The notes beneath the pieces are model-generated. The model saw only the letters and a program-made list of their open reading frames with translations, had not been told where the DNA came from and searched no databases. From Gonatopus flavifemur (taxonomy: Eukaryota > Arthropoda > Insecta > Hymenoptera > Dryinidae): 64,000 nt of DNA. The translations under genes were made by a program, and so were the position numbers. The stretch spans positions 5,952,001 through 6,016,000 of the forward strand of contig JAFFJZ010000003.1 of NCBI GenBank assembly GCA_018340375.1. The letters run 5' to 3'. Shown piece by piece: positions 1 to 13,164 of the stretch. Numbering within the stretch: position 1 is the first letter of the stretch; each line of letters starts with the position of its first letter.

Positions 1-239
1 AAAATTTAATGCTTTTCCCTGTGTAGAGGGAAGAGAAGTAACCCGGCTTTTAACATCTCCATCCATATATAAGCACGAGCAAATTCTAATTCGTGAAATT
101 TTAACTCCCTGGAAATTTCGCTAGATGGTAAAAACTAATTAACGACGACAGTGAAGACAGATAATCAAGAGAGCAAATAATGTTCTCTACCAATACGGAT
201 ATAACGAGCAATTCCGTTTCAGTTTCACAGTTTCCTTGC

Positions 240-251
240 TTGTCTGCCTGC

Positions 252-286
<35 letters not shown>

Positions 287-287
287 G
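240..287. repeat. Tetranucleotide microsatellite (CTTG)n
   Basis: About nine uninterrupted CTTG units at 252-287, preceded by degenerate CCTG/TCTG units. Confidence 0.95.
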
Positions 288-835
288 GCGCTTCGGCTCT
301 TGGCACGTACAAGTTTTCAACTCCACGATCGGTCTATGAATTTATAACACGTCCCTTCCACTTTGGACATTTCGGCTGGAGACGAACTATGACCATTGCG
401 TAGAAGAAGTTTTTCTCGGAAGGACATGGTGTGAAGGTGAATATTTGTTTTTTGAATGTAATATGGTATCTTATGTTTGGAAGATTCAGTCTCAAGTAGA
501 AATCAATTATATCCATTCGATGCATGTGGGGAACATTTCCCATGCATTATTCCTACTAGGGACTGTGTAAGACATTCCCCAAACGTACTGCGAAATTTAT
601 GAGCTGGATATCTTTCGCTTGTTTGATTTTATATTCAAATTTAATAGGAAGCATGTGTGATTTTTGTCCCTTCTCGCTCTGAACTTGCACGACAATGTTG
701 AATTAAATATCTTTCCTTCGCGGAATAGTGAATGATAATGATGAAGTATTAACTTTTCTAAGTCGCACATAGAGTTAAGTATCAAAAAACCATGGGAAGT
801 ATTCAATTTGATCTGGAATACTCAATTATTTGGGA

Positions 836-960
836 CAGTGAAAGAAATTTTTGAGTTCACTGTAACTGAAACGCCTCAACCAAATATTTTTAGTAGCTCT
901 CATGAGGAATGTTTAGTAGAGATGTTTTAGTTACAGTGACTACAAAAATTTCTCTCAGTG
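836..960. mobile_element. Short foldback (MITE-like) element, CASTGARAGAAATTTTTG termini
   Basis: Arms 836-872 and 924-960 (37 nt each) are inverted repeats with about six mismatches. Outer ends are CAGTGAAAGAAATTTTTG and, on the opposite strand, CACTGAGAGAAATTTTTG. The 51 nt centre is not coding. No target duplication is obvious. Confidence 0.7.
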
Positions 961-3366
961 GATGAAATTGAAAACCAGTCTCTTCTTCTTTCATATTAGG
1001 AACTACTTTGATAACGTATAGATAAATGGAAAATCCATCCGCCATTATCTTGACACTGAAAAAGGAAATAAAAATATTCTACATCTCCTAGGATATCAAC
1101 ATTAGGAACATGTGGCTAATCAATCGAAATCGCCAATTGTATCTGATTAATCGATGAATTACTGAATTTCAGTGAATCATTTATTCCCTATTCATCGAAA
1201 GAACAAATAACTGTTTCAAAATCAGTAAGTAATTCAGTATAATGCCTAACAAATTCTCTCCACAACCCACAAAAAAATGATGTCTTCATTGTCATAAATA
1301 ATGTAAAAATTGATGCAAAAATTTGAATGCGAAGTTCATAAAGCCATCTGATGCGAACAACCCGGATCATAATTTCAAATTTCAATGGAAGAAAGAGCTC
1401 GCGGAAATGCCCTTCAGAACTTCTGATTTCAGTGGGATCATTTGCAAATAATCTGATGCTTCATCTCCATCCCTTTCATTCCGAATCCTTTTCAATGCCG
1501 GTGTAGTTTCGTGTGTGAAGCAGAATTTGTTTTGCATTGATATCGTGGAATCACTCTGTGAAATTCGGTTTGAAGTGACGATAACACCCCATCTGTAGCC
1601 TCATAAGAATATAAATGGAATACAGAGAAACAACGATCCCTTCTATGACATCAAAAAACTTCGAAATGGAATACGGATAGATTATTAATGATATCGAGAT
1701 TGACAGAGGATTTATTATGATTTTGAAAAATGTATTCTCTCTGCTTGTTCCGTTTGAAAACTTCCAAGTCCCGTCAAAACGAAATGAATGGGGGTGGGAA
1801 TGAGATGTTGATCATAATTTTGAAATATTGTATTCAAAATTCAAAGATTAAAACTGTCAAATCTGGCGGTGATATAATGCTATTTGCGCCATCTCTGTGT
1901 CAAGCTGGGAAATTTGGGGTTCAGGGTTCAATTCGATTACTTCATTTGAATTCAAAAACGCAGACACTCTTGGAAATACGTTCATAAGCAAACCACATGT
2001 CATTGAAAAGTGATAGATTGACTATGAATTAGTGTCAGATAAGTAGAAGATAACAGTCTTGATCAGACATAGTTCACCAATTATTCGATTAATGCATTAT
2101 GCGCCAGTGAAAAATAATATCTATCCTGATCGAACACGTCTTGGTAACATATTATTGAATTTATGAAAGATGATATCAGATCCAACCAGCTTTTGAAGTT
2201 CAGTATGATTTGATTGATCGGAACTTGATACAGTGGCAGATTTTCTTCGGATTATTCGGTGCTATTGAATTAGAAGAATTCAGGAGCATTAACATTGAAT
2301 CCCACTGGTTGTTCTGTTTTCTTATTTGGAATCAAATTTATTTTCCTTTTACCTTTCAAAATTATAAATGATTTGATTTTATCATTTGAAGAATAATGGA
2401 AAAAGGAGCAGCGAGGCTTCTGATTATTATATTTTTCTTCATAATTTATCAAACTTTTTCCAATGAATTCTCACCACTTTTGGCGCTTTTCATTCCCCTG
2501 TCTAGCTAAAAAACTCATAACTATAGAAATATAGAATCTATCAAATAAAAAATCCAATACCCACGCAACTCTACTATTTTTGCAACATATTTTCCGATGT
2601 ATGAAACTAATAATTACCATTATATTATTCATAGTGAATTGTTCAATTTTATATTTTTTCTCACTTTCATCTGTTCGATGATCGATCAGAAATTTCATAT
2701 CATATCTGTAATTCTCTGACAAAGAATATTGAATCGATTATCACAAGAATCGTCACTGAATCACCACTGAATCATCTACATTGAAATCAAGATAAAATTC
2801 CCTCACGCGCTCAATTGTTTCGCTCCGAGTCTTAACGTTCTTATTTTTTAGAATGAATTCCTTTGTTTCGCAGTTCGATGCCCGCGTGGAACTTTTATCT
2901 CAGCAATGAAATGTCTTTCACAATTAATTATATCTTCATTCGGACAACATATTCCTCCATCCATGATACATCTTCGATCATGCACGAGTTAATGCTCCGA
3001 ATTGAATTGCATCATTTTGCATAAACAAAAAAATCATATGCACACTCGATAAATGTGATATCTGCAACTTCACGGAGGAAAAAGAGATCTCCAAAAAATA
3101 GCCAGACCCGATATGTGAAATATAATAGTAAATTGTATTATGTCACATTTTGATTTGTTGGCACATAAAATTTAAATTCAGCGATGGAAATTACAGGAAC
3201 TGTTAATCCTCTTTGTGATTTACAAAGATACTACGTGGCATTGCACTTTGTAATATTTTGCATCACTCAATCAGTGAGTTATATAGCTCATTCTACTGAG
3301 AATATATATTAGAAACATGTGTTGCTATATTAAATAGTGAACTCTGCTGTTTTCTAAAAAGCATGA

Positions 3367-3522
3367 CGTGGATTCCTGCTCCGAAATTTACCTGCGTTTC
3401 CAGCTGGGATTCCTTATTTCCAGCTAGAATTTCAACTCGAACGTGGGATTTCAGTTAGAATTTCTGATCCCAGGTGGAGTCTTAGCTGGCAACGCAGGTA
3501 AATTTTGAATCTGGAATCCACG
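3367..3522. mobile_element. Foldback (MITE-like) element with 47 nt inverted repeats
   Basis: Arms 3367-3413 and 3476-3522 pair along their length (shared core AAATTTACCTGCGTT, outer CGTGGATTCC). Further CCAGCTGGGATTCC-type repeats occur in the loop and just outside to about 3550, ending near the TATAACAGGGATG motif also seen in other elements of this window. Confidence 0.75.
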
Positions 3523-6500
3523 TGGAATCCCAGCTGGATTTTTATAACAGGGATGTGACAATTTGAGACTTCTTATAAAGTTTCTGTTAAGCTATTTGTA
3601 CATTGTAAGAAACTTGAATACGAAATTTCAATTACATTTATATATAAAGTTGTTAAAATATACATGTATAGGAAAAATTCTCTGAATTCGCTGAAAATGT
3701 CTCATTAACGTACAGGAAAAAAAACCTGAGACAGTATAAAACTTCCTTTATATCCATATGCGATATAAAAGAATATGTATAAAGGGGATTTGAATGTTTT
3801 TAATTGCGTGGAGGATATTTGGATAAAATGGGTCTGAAATTCCAACATTCTTATGAACATTTGCACATCCATTTCAAATCGATCCAAAATTGATCTATCC
3901 TTCTCGTCTTCTTCTGGAGTTCAGTGTAGAACCAAACGGAATTCATAGAATTTATTACTCAAAAAATTCATACTCGCAAAAGATAATTACAAACGTTCGA
4001 AACACAAATCATGAATTCTTTGAATATTGATGAGATATTCAATTGCTCGTAATTACAGGTCAACGTCAGGGGATATAAATATTAAACTTCTTACATATGT
4101 TTTCTCACATTCCTTCATGAATCCTACAGAGATTTTGGATGGCACGAAGTATGAAAGAGAAAGTACCTCCCTTTTTGAAAGAAGACCATCAATTGATTTA
4201 CAATAGTCTCGAAGGTGTGGCAAAATCTGATACCGATGCAATTCCGATGCTCTCGTGAACGCGTGCGCGCAAACGGAGACAATTATCTTGACCGGACAAA
4301 GGCTTACGGGGGTGTAATATGTAATGAAATGTAATGTAACGTGATGGTTTACGTCCACACCTATACATACACACGTAAACTATGTTGTGTGGATCAAATA
4401 GGTAAGAAGAAACACGTGATTTCGTGCCGACGGCTCTTTACGCAGCTGACGCTCCTCATCGTATTAAGAGATGCGTGGGTTCCTCGCACGTGCGTGGGCC
4501 AACACAACACCCGCATACGGACAAGGTGAAATGATGCTGAGTGCCACGCACGTTGCTATACACACGGTTTGAAAAAAGATGAAAAATATCAATTGCGTGG
4601 TGTTATTTCATCGATGATGCACATGGTTGATGTTTCGAAATGAAGGGGTTCTGTATAAATCAATTTTTATTGACATCTCTTTTAGGATTGGAATTTGATT
4701 CTTGTGTAATATTGAACTATTATTTTTATCGTGAAAAGTGGAAATTTATATCTATATTGAGGTTTTAATAACGATCATGTTTTTGAGAACGGTATTATTA
4801 AAAATCAAAATTCTCTTCTCACATAATTAATTTCATTAGCAGAGAAAGAGGGAAGCATGAAGTACTCGAGTGGTGAAGAAGTTCGTTTACGACGAACAGG
4901 ATGTATTACACTCCCGCTCTGAGAGGAATCTAACTCTTCTCTCTACTTTGAAGTTCAAATTACTTAGTATGAATCCCTAATCTGAAATTATAAATTCATT
5001 TCCCTCAACTCTCATGATCCTTTGGATTTCGAATATTTGGATTCAACGTGTTCTGAAATTGGAACACCATTCCTTTAACGAATCAGTATACGCATTCCAA
5101 TCACGTTTTGAGATTTTGAGTTCTCATTAGGATAAAAATTGGCATATTCTATCCAACTTTTCGAACTTTGAGATGGTTCTGATGAATTACCGCCGAAGAG
5201 CTTTTCATTTTATAGTCTTCTTTGCTGAAACATTGCAAAGTTTGCAAAGTTCAACAGAAAAGATGAGGACCCAGAGCTGGAAATTCTACCCTCGCGGCCA
5301 GCGGAAGAGTGGTTCATTTTTCAAAGAATGCTGATACAGAAGAAAATTCTTCCTCATTATTGACTATTATAAGGAAAATTAGCAACAACTTTGACTTTGA
5401 GCAAATTTACTTGGAACATTCATCACAGGTGCTCTCTTCTCATCAATTGACAATTATTTTCTAAATATTGATAAACTTCGTATGCAAATCGGTACGATAT
5501 GAACGTTAATTCGATGGAAATAGGTAATCAAATGACTTTCATGAGAGTGATGGAAATGAAAGAATGAATGAATAAAACGGAAACCGATCGCCAAGTATAG
5601 GTGTTTCGCAATATTCTTTCACAAGAGATATTAGTTTCGCGATTCTCTTTATTCCAGACATTGATTCTGAAACATTCTGTATTCCTCCTCGCATATGCAC
5701 GGAGGGCAAACCACTTTACTTGCATTTATTTACTCGTCTCGTTCTCTCGTATGGGAAGAGGAAAATCGAAAACAACCAAGAATTACCTAGATATGTAGGT
5801 ATATCTGTGTGGGCGAATATAGGTACGTACTTAAGTATACCATGGAAATCGATCGATTACGTCAAAGAACATAAAAACACAGATAAATCAATGAAATGGT
5901 AATCGAAGACAGGTCATATACAGTTGGTGGTAGAAAGGAATGAAATGACATAAAGACGAATGACGGTATAATATTTCGTATTCGAGTATTTTTTCTCCCC
6001 TTTGAGAAAGTCGTTCCTTGATGAAATAAGATTGCGTTGATTGCGTTCATAACAATAACTCGAACGATCTTTTTGTGGACGTGTGCGACAGCGTCTTATT
6101 ATATCGTTAGCAAAGACAAATTATATCGATACGCGTTTTCGCTACAGTTGTCAAACTTTTAAACTTATATGCTTATATTATACAATTTCTGCTCTTAATT
6201 ATCATCCAATCAAAGTTTCCTCCCAATATCAGGGAGAATCTCATCTTTCGGATGAGGTGGAACCTCACAATAACATTCTTGGAACGAAGAGAGCAAAGAA
6301 AACTGTTATTTTTCTAGAAAATGAGTATCACAAATGTTTTCAGGGGTATCTATTTTTGCGCAAGGTGAACTAGTTGCTGTTTTTCTCACGACGAACGCTG
6401 AGTGGAATTGCCTTAATGAACTCGAAGAAACAGATAATTCTTTACTGCTTTCTGCACTTGACTGCTCAGAATCATGAGAGATGACATTTAAAAACTTGGA

Positions 6501-8407
6501 AATTTATAGCGTACAATTTCAGGTTTGTGGAAAACATTGTTATATGAGATATTTAATCGCATTGATAAAACAAACGAACATGTGAGAATTCCATTTCCTG
6601 GATACGGAAGTTTTTCAGCACACTGGAGGAGAGAAGAAACTTGTCAAACGCTATCTATCCCCTCAATCGAAGCATGAACATTGAATTTCAATCTACAACA
6701 AAAAACCTCAAAAAAACCCGACGCGAAAATTATAGCTCCAAAAGGTAGAGACAATACTTAGGTATCCAACAATGGTCTTATTTTGCCTCAAAGTAACTTG
6801 ATACCAACTCTCTTATATATCTGAGCATAATATTACTAGGAGATTTTCGTCCCACGATATCGACGAGGCACGTCTCCATCACGGTTTCCTTTTCGATTTC
6901 TTCCCCACGCCCATTCCCTCTGTCTCTCTAGGCATTATTTCTTCTGGGTGGTAATGAGCTCGTAAATACCCAGCAATCATCGTGCACATAAGCAGCGAGA
7001 CGACGCATCTGCGCGCTTTGCACAGCATCATCGGTCTTCTCTCTCATGATCTTTCTTCAACGACGCACGGAATACGCAAAAGTTTCTTCTCATCATCATT
7101 GTGCAAGCGACTTAGGCGGCAGGTTTATGTCTTCCCTGCTGAGAGCTCGTCACGCCTCTGCGCGTGTGGTGCGGACACTTTGGACCCTCTTATATTCACG
7201 GCGTAGAGAAAAGACTGTCCAGAGCGGATAGATGGATGGATGACAAGGGAAGAGGATAAGGAAGAAAAAACCGTATGTACGACGACGAGGTGCACGTACC
7301 GAGACTCCAAGCAATTGAAAATGATAAATAATATGCCTAATTTCGCTGATTATAATATACCACAATGTAATGGAGATGGATAAAACACTAGTCGGAGCTG
7401 TTTGTTCTCATACGAGATTATGTCTCTATTTCTGGTGTAATATTTAAGGACGGAACAATGACATCAATCCTGTCAATTTCAAAGGAAAGGTAAAAAGAAA
7501 TCACAAATTGCTTTTCAATTATCCGCTGGATATAAAATCTAAATTCTTCGGATAGATGATTTCAGATAGATGGCGTGTAGATTGTCGTGGATCGCCAGAA
7601 CATTTGCTGTAGTAGGTATATTATTCAAAGAAAAAGTATTTATTCTTCAAAAAATAATATATCGATAATACTTATTTTTCTTCTAATGCTGATTTACTAT
7701 TTTGATCATTCGAATCAATGGAACTCCTCGTTGATTCTTATTTAGAGTCACTACAGAAGAGAACGTTTTGAACCCACACAGTCTACATTAGACTACCGCT
7801 CGAGTTGTATTGTCCAATCGATATCGCAAAATCTCAACAACGGAGAACACAGACCGAATAAATTTAAGCGCCAAATCACCCATAAGGATCAACGAACGCA
7901 CCAGAAATACGACACAACACGTTTCTTAGAGCAATAAGATAAGTCTTCACACCCACACTATCATCCGATTGACACGGGCGCTTCAAATGAAAGTAAAACT
8001 AGTACGAATTACTATCCGAGGTTTGAAGTTGATCAAACTGTGTTTAAGCTCAACGTAATGGTGAAAATAAAGTAACTGTACAACGATTTCATCGATTCTC
8101 CCATTCAGAATGACATGAATGTTTGATTTTGATGTTCGCTTGAATTTCATTTCACCGTTTATAAGACATCGAACGAAACTTGATACATGATATTCCTGCA
8201 TATTGCTGTAATATTTTAATATCGATCCTATATCATAAATTGTGGAATATAAGGATATCAACCGGTATTAGATTACACATGGTAGATACTGTGATACTGT
8301 CAAATAAAGAACTCGTGGTATATAAGAAAATTTCTTCCACGCAAAAGTATAAAATCTCAAAATTTGGAGTACAATTGGAGAAGAAAGTATTGCTGGCATA
8401 ACAAACA

Positions 8408-8572
8408 GGTTTGTTACTATAGCGCCTACAAGAAAGAGTAGCTGAAAGAGCAAGAAAAATAATTGACACAGCTTCATTTTTTTGCTGGCATAAAGAAATT
8501 CGTTAACAGAGCTAACGTCTTAGCTGCTCGAGTGAATATTTTTGCAAGGACAACGCGCTATAGTAGCAAACC
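8408..8572. mobile_element. Foldback element with GGTTTG(T/C)TACTATAGCGC termini
   Basis: 18 nt terminal inverted repeats at 8408-8425 and 8555-8572, 17 of 18 matching. The interior is AT-rich and non-coding. The phrase TTGCTGGCATAA is directly repeated near 8390 and 8480. Confidence 0.55.
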
Positions 8573-10330
8573 ATTTTTTCTCCGTGTACCTATCCTGTGA
8601 ATAAGTTAGTGCTCTGAGGATTGAATGAATGAATAAATACTAGGGAATAAACAATTTTTCAAAATATTTATTCCATCCCAAATCGAACGAATCCGTCTGT
8701 AATTTATTTATAATCAAGTTGAGAATCCAGCTGTTGATATAATGCCATTTGCAAAATAAAATCAAGTTCCAGACAAGCAAAACCGGGTTTCACGGATAGT
8801 GAAGATGGCATCAACGATTGGAAGTTTAATTCACAACTCGTAACGATATTTTGTATTATATTTACAGCTCAAGTTCAAGTTCATTCGAAGTGAAAAGATG
8901 GACTTTGAGCTGAATCTAGATAAACATGCAGTGAAGCACGCTCAAACTCAACTGGATGTACAACTGATCGCTAGATGTGGACCATTAGAGATTGACCTTC
9001 AAATTTTAAACTTGTTTGCGATTCTCACTTGCGTAATATTTTTCTTTGAGTTGAAAGTCTACAATTCGATTGCAAATGTATGATCGTGCTGCATCAAGTG
9101 GAAGTCCAGACTTTAGGTTTTGCCAATGAGTTGAAGCTTGGCTTTGTAGCAAATTGAAGCTGTATACTTCAAAATGTACCATCCATTGAGTGGATGAGGA
9201 GTGGAACCATTGTCATGTGAAAATAGTAGTTGACAGAAGCACAACAATCTAATACTATGGATAGTTACCCAAAGAAGCTAACTATCGATGGCTAAAACAA
9301 AATAAACTTGAACGCATTCGACTGCTATAGCTTGGCTTGTTTGGATATTTTTTCTTTTTTGTGTAATGTAGTTTATATATCATCACAATTCAGAAGGTGC
9401 CCATCATAATTGAGTGGCCTTGACACCCTAGAACCCTTCATTGTTGCACCTCTGGTAGTTGAATGACAACTACCAGATGGCGACTACATTACTTGGTATC
9501 AATGTTTATGTAAATAGTAACGATTCTCATCAACGTAGACAGTATGTGTCACGGAAATTGTAAAGCTGTCTCTCAATTATCGTTATTTATACATGGAAAT
9601 CATCACATTCCATTCCTCTTCAAATCTGAAACAAGAAACCAATATTACTGCTTCGATTTCTATTATCTCTGTGAGAAAATTAGAAGTCTACTTGTCTTCG
9701 TACTGAAAAATTTCAGTACGTTCGACTTCTGGTTTTTGTATCACAAAATTCCAATTTTCACAGTAAAAGTTCAGTTAACGTACTGAGATACCTCTGCAAA
9801 TGTGTTGAAATCCTCAAGAAAATTTCAAACATTTTGACGGAAATGTTTCATTTTTCCTCCAAAAAATTGGCAGAAAAATGAAGTGTTTCGAGTAAAATAT
9901 TGAAATTTTTCAGTAAAAGTTTCTTACAGTGAGTACCAGTTCTAGAACTTGGTGAAACTTCCCGAACATGAAATTCTTTTAGCTGGCAATGGAGGTAAAA
10001 GATATTTTACGATGTTGATATTTTCTATACAATTTTTTTATAAAGTTTTTATCGGCATTTTATAAAATTCAATATGAACTCGACAGAGTTTCTAAAAGAA
10101 ATATTGATACCATGAAATATCAAACACCTCTAGCTGACAGCTTAAGATTGAGTGAATATTTTCCCGGTACGATTACACTGCAAAACGTTTTTAAAGAAAA
10201 ATTTCAATATTTTATATTCAAATGAAAATCTAAATCCATTAGCTGAAGTATAAAATTTGACTGCCAAACATTTGAATTTCAAAATACAAAGATCGTTCAA
10301 AGCCTGACAACTATTTTTTATCCGGATCCG

Positions 10331-10402
10331 CCTGGTGGAAATTCCAATTTGAAGAAGTTTTCAGAGATTTTCAGGAGATCTCAGAGAAATATTTCCACCA
10401 GG
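10331..10402. mobile_element. 72 bp MITE-like hairpin with CCTGGTGGAAAT termini
   Basis: Perfect 12 nt terminal inverted repeats (CCTGGTGGAAAT at 10331-10342, ATTTCCACCAGG at 10391-10402). The terminus resembles that of the much longer hairpin at 24702-24949 (CCCTGGTAAAAAT). Confidence 0.6.
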
Positions 10403-10908
10403 GATAATCTTTGAAAATTTTGTCAACTGCGAATTGAGGAAGAACAAGTATCTAAATAATTCACACGTTGAATACATCTCATTCTTCAAAGTATTTTTCC
10501 ATTACATCGTTGCATCGACTGCCTTATTTCGCCTGGAACGAAGAATACTATATTCATGAAGGAAGAAAAAACAATTCACTACGAGTACTGGCAGGGGGGC
10601 CCCTTTTTCTGAGATTATTATCCAAATGAATTATGATTTAAATTTTTGAATCCCGTAAAAGAGCCTCCTGTAAAATTTAGCCCCAGGCCCCTTTTTGCTA
10701 AGAGCCAGCACTATTCACTAGAAAAAGAAATTGTTATTAATGAGCGTTTTGGATCGGTCATTTACTGTTAAACCTGTAATTTTCAATAGTTCGTGTGGTT
10801 TTCAATTATAATGTAACTTTTCAAAATCAAATTTTACATTAATAATTACGCATACTATTAGGAAGCGTAGAATAACAGTGGATTACCAATTTGAAACTCC
10901 AGACAATG

Positions 10909-11019
10909 CCGAGTAGAAAAATTTTCAAAAGTTTTCTACATAATTGTATATAACTTATATATAAAATTTATTTAATTATATATAAATTGTACATAATTCA
11001 GAAAGTTTCTCTACTTGGG
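10909..11019. mobile_element. AT-rich foldback element, CCAAGTAGAAAAATTTTC family, copy 1
   Basis: Arms 10909-10929 and 10999-11019 are imperfect inverted repeats around a TATATAA-rich core. Same organisation as 20494-20576 and 28273-28375. Confidence 0.55.
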
Positions 11020-11619
11020 ATAGTAAATTCCCGATTTGAAACACTCATTGCAAACTATTCATTTGTCCAATAGTTTCCAAGAAAAAATTTTGAGCAGCGC
11101 AGCATACAATTTTTAATAATCTGCGTTAACTAATAGGAACGCTGGTAATATTGGAGTTTCATATGAATACATGAGCTCTCTATGTATTAGCTGTACTATT
11201 CATGAAAATTAATTACTACTTCATCCAATCTAATATAAATTTATAAAAAAATGTATCTCTATACCACTTGATTTCAAATTACGTGGCAATCACGAACGAT
11301 AGAGAAAATCAAAAACGAAAATGAATAAATAAACTTCTGAAACAGTTGTCTCCATCTCTGAACTTCCATTCGAAACTCCTACTCATTCAGTCAACGATCG
11401 ATACGATAGTTCCTCCATGACCCCGAGTGTTACGTTATCTGTTGCCGCTGTGTATCTTAGAACGCATTTGAAGCTCCCCATCTGATAAGGAGGAAAAGCA
11501 ATGATTGCATCAATGTTGTTATTGAATTTTAGAAATTTTATTTATACGTTGAATGCGCATTTAATTTGATTAAATTCACTGCGAATTAAATAAATTTATA
11601 TCAAATGTGGGTAAATTCA

Positions 11620-11829
11620 ATGTTGCTGAGGTTTGAATCGTTTTTTGAAACAAATTGGCAATCGGATGACAAAATACTCGGCTAATCAAGACCAAAAACC
11701 ACACGGTACATCCTTTGAACGATGTTTCCAGTTTCAAGGAATTTATTCCAGAAGATGAACACCAATAATTTATCAGACTTTGTGAATTTGAACTTTCGTT
11801 TCGTTTCTATTAACGATTCAAGAACATCC
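11620..11829. repeat. Foldback repeat with TGTTGCTGAGGTTTGAATCG arms, copy 1
   Basis: The left arm (11620-11660) reads TGTTGCTGAGGTTTGAATCG followed by TTTTTTGAAAC. The right arm near 11785-11829 is its approximate reverse complement (CGTTTCTATTAACGATTCAA). The same 35-45 nt module is found at 22470-22500, 22628-22650, 22754-22812 and 24614-24653. Confidence 0.55.
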
Positions 11830-11950
11830 CAGGTAGAAATATTCCATTGAATCCTATTGCGAATGGTAAAATTTCTGATTGAATATCATTGGAACCTATT
11901 CATTTTCCCATTCGTCAATGAGATTTTATGGATTATTTGTAACAGGGATG
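11825..11950. repeat. Dispersed MITE-like repeat with CATCCC...GGGATG ends, copy A
   Basis: 126 bp starting CATCCCAGGTAGAAATATT and ending TTTGTAACAGGGATG; the ends are imperfect inverted repeats. A second copy at 36603-36730 is alignable over its length with roughly 85 percent identity by eye. Copy A abuts the foldback ending at 11829. Confidence 0.75.
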
Positions 11951-12999
11951 TACATTCATGCTCATTGAAAGCATATTGGACATCTGATTTTTGAAATTAT
12001 ACATAATTTATATAAAATTTATATAGAATTTTCTCCTGTTCATGGAAAATATGCAAATATATGTGGAATACCCTCACACAACACAGAAATTCAAAAAGAA
12101 TCCTTCAAATTGCAGCCAAGTTCTTCATAAACTTTCTCTGATCTGATGTACTTTATGGGTATAAAAGTTTCACATATTGAAGCTCGTGATGAACGTCTTT
12201 CAAAGATATCTGAAACTACTTTGCGTAAAATATCACAATTTTGTGTGAAAGATATTGCTAACCAGATAACACACAAGAATCACTAATGAATTCTAGAAAG
12301 AGAACTCTCTTTGAATTCTTTCAGAATACAAAGAATTTCTCAAGAGTTCCAAAAAGAATTCAATTCATCAGACATTCGCAAATTCTTTCGAAATCATCCA
12401 AAAATTCTTAGAAAAATTGAAAAAGAACTCACAAATGTCCGATATATCGAGTTCTCTGTTATACTTTGGTTTTTAATGCACCATGAAGAAATACAGATTC
12501 ATTAAATCGATTGAATCACCGAATTCTCCGCTCATTATAATCAAATAATAATATATTCTAAAAAAAGAAGAGAAGGACTTCACCCTACACTTCATCCGCC
12601 ATTCTTTTCACTTTCAAAGTTTTCAAAGGAACATCAAATTGAGAGAAGTAATGACCAGTATCTGTTATAGTAAACGAAAATTCAATTGCATTTTATTCCA
12701 CCATTATCACAGTAAAGTTGCGAACAACTCAATCGAAACTTTAATTACAACATTCTGTATGAGATATTTTAAGGAAACGATAATCATTTACATTTATTAC
12801 AGTCGTTTGAAAATCATAACATTCAACGAGAGATTTTGTTCAAACATGAAGAAAATGAACATAATCACTCCCTATCAAGGCATATTTTACGTGCAGCTCT
12901 GTTTGAAAAATTAAAATATGAATCGTAGTTTTCTCAAAATTTATTGAATCGTTCATTTTTGGTTCGAACTTATATGAAAATCTCTTCCGAATCTTATCA

Positions 13000-13005
13000 T
13001 TTATT
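13000..13005 (-). terminator. Candidate polyadenylation signal of the saposin gene
   Basis: AATAAA on the minus strand about 160 nt past the stop codon at 13165-13167, giving a short 3' UTR. Alternative downstream signals exist in this AT-rich DNA, so the choice is tentative. Confidence 0.4.
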
Positions 13006-13164
13006 ATGATACATTAAAGTACACTGTTGTTAGAAAAAAAAACAAGCACACAAAAATAATATGAATGATCGATATCAATATGTACTATAAAAGATCTAAT
13101 AGATTACTTATTACAATGATGATTTCACTTCACGGAGGATAACATGAAGTCATTATTGGACTAT

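Larger units (their letters stand above)
1..12999. other. Intergenic DNA left of the saposin gene, no gene recognised
   Basis: AT-rich sequence with the foldback elements listed, a microsatellite at the left edge and CpG-richer patches near 4240-4560 and 6840-7310. Open frames are all below about 100 codons, without splice context or recognisable domains. Confidence 0.6.

Noticed and set aside
12091..12505. Divergent small frames near 12.1-12.5 kb
   Set aside because: Ordinary length for AT-rich DNA; repeated AAAGAATTC-type phrases explain the composition.
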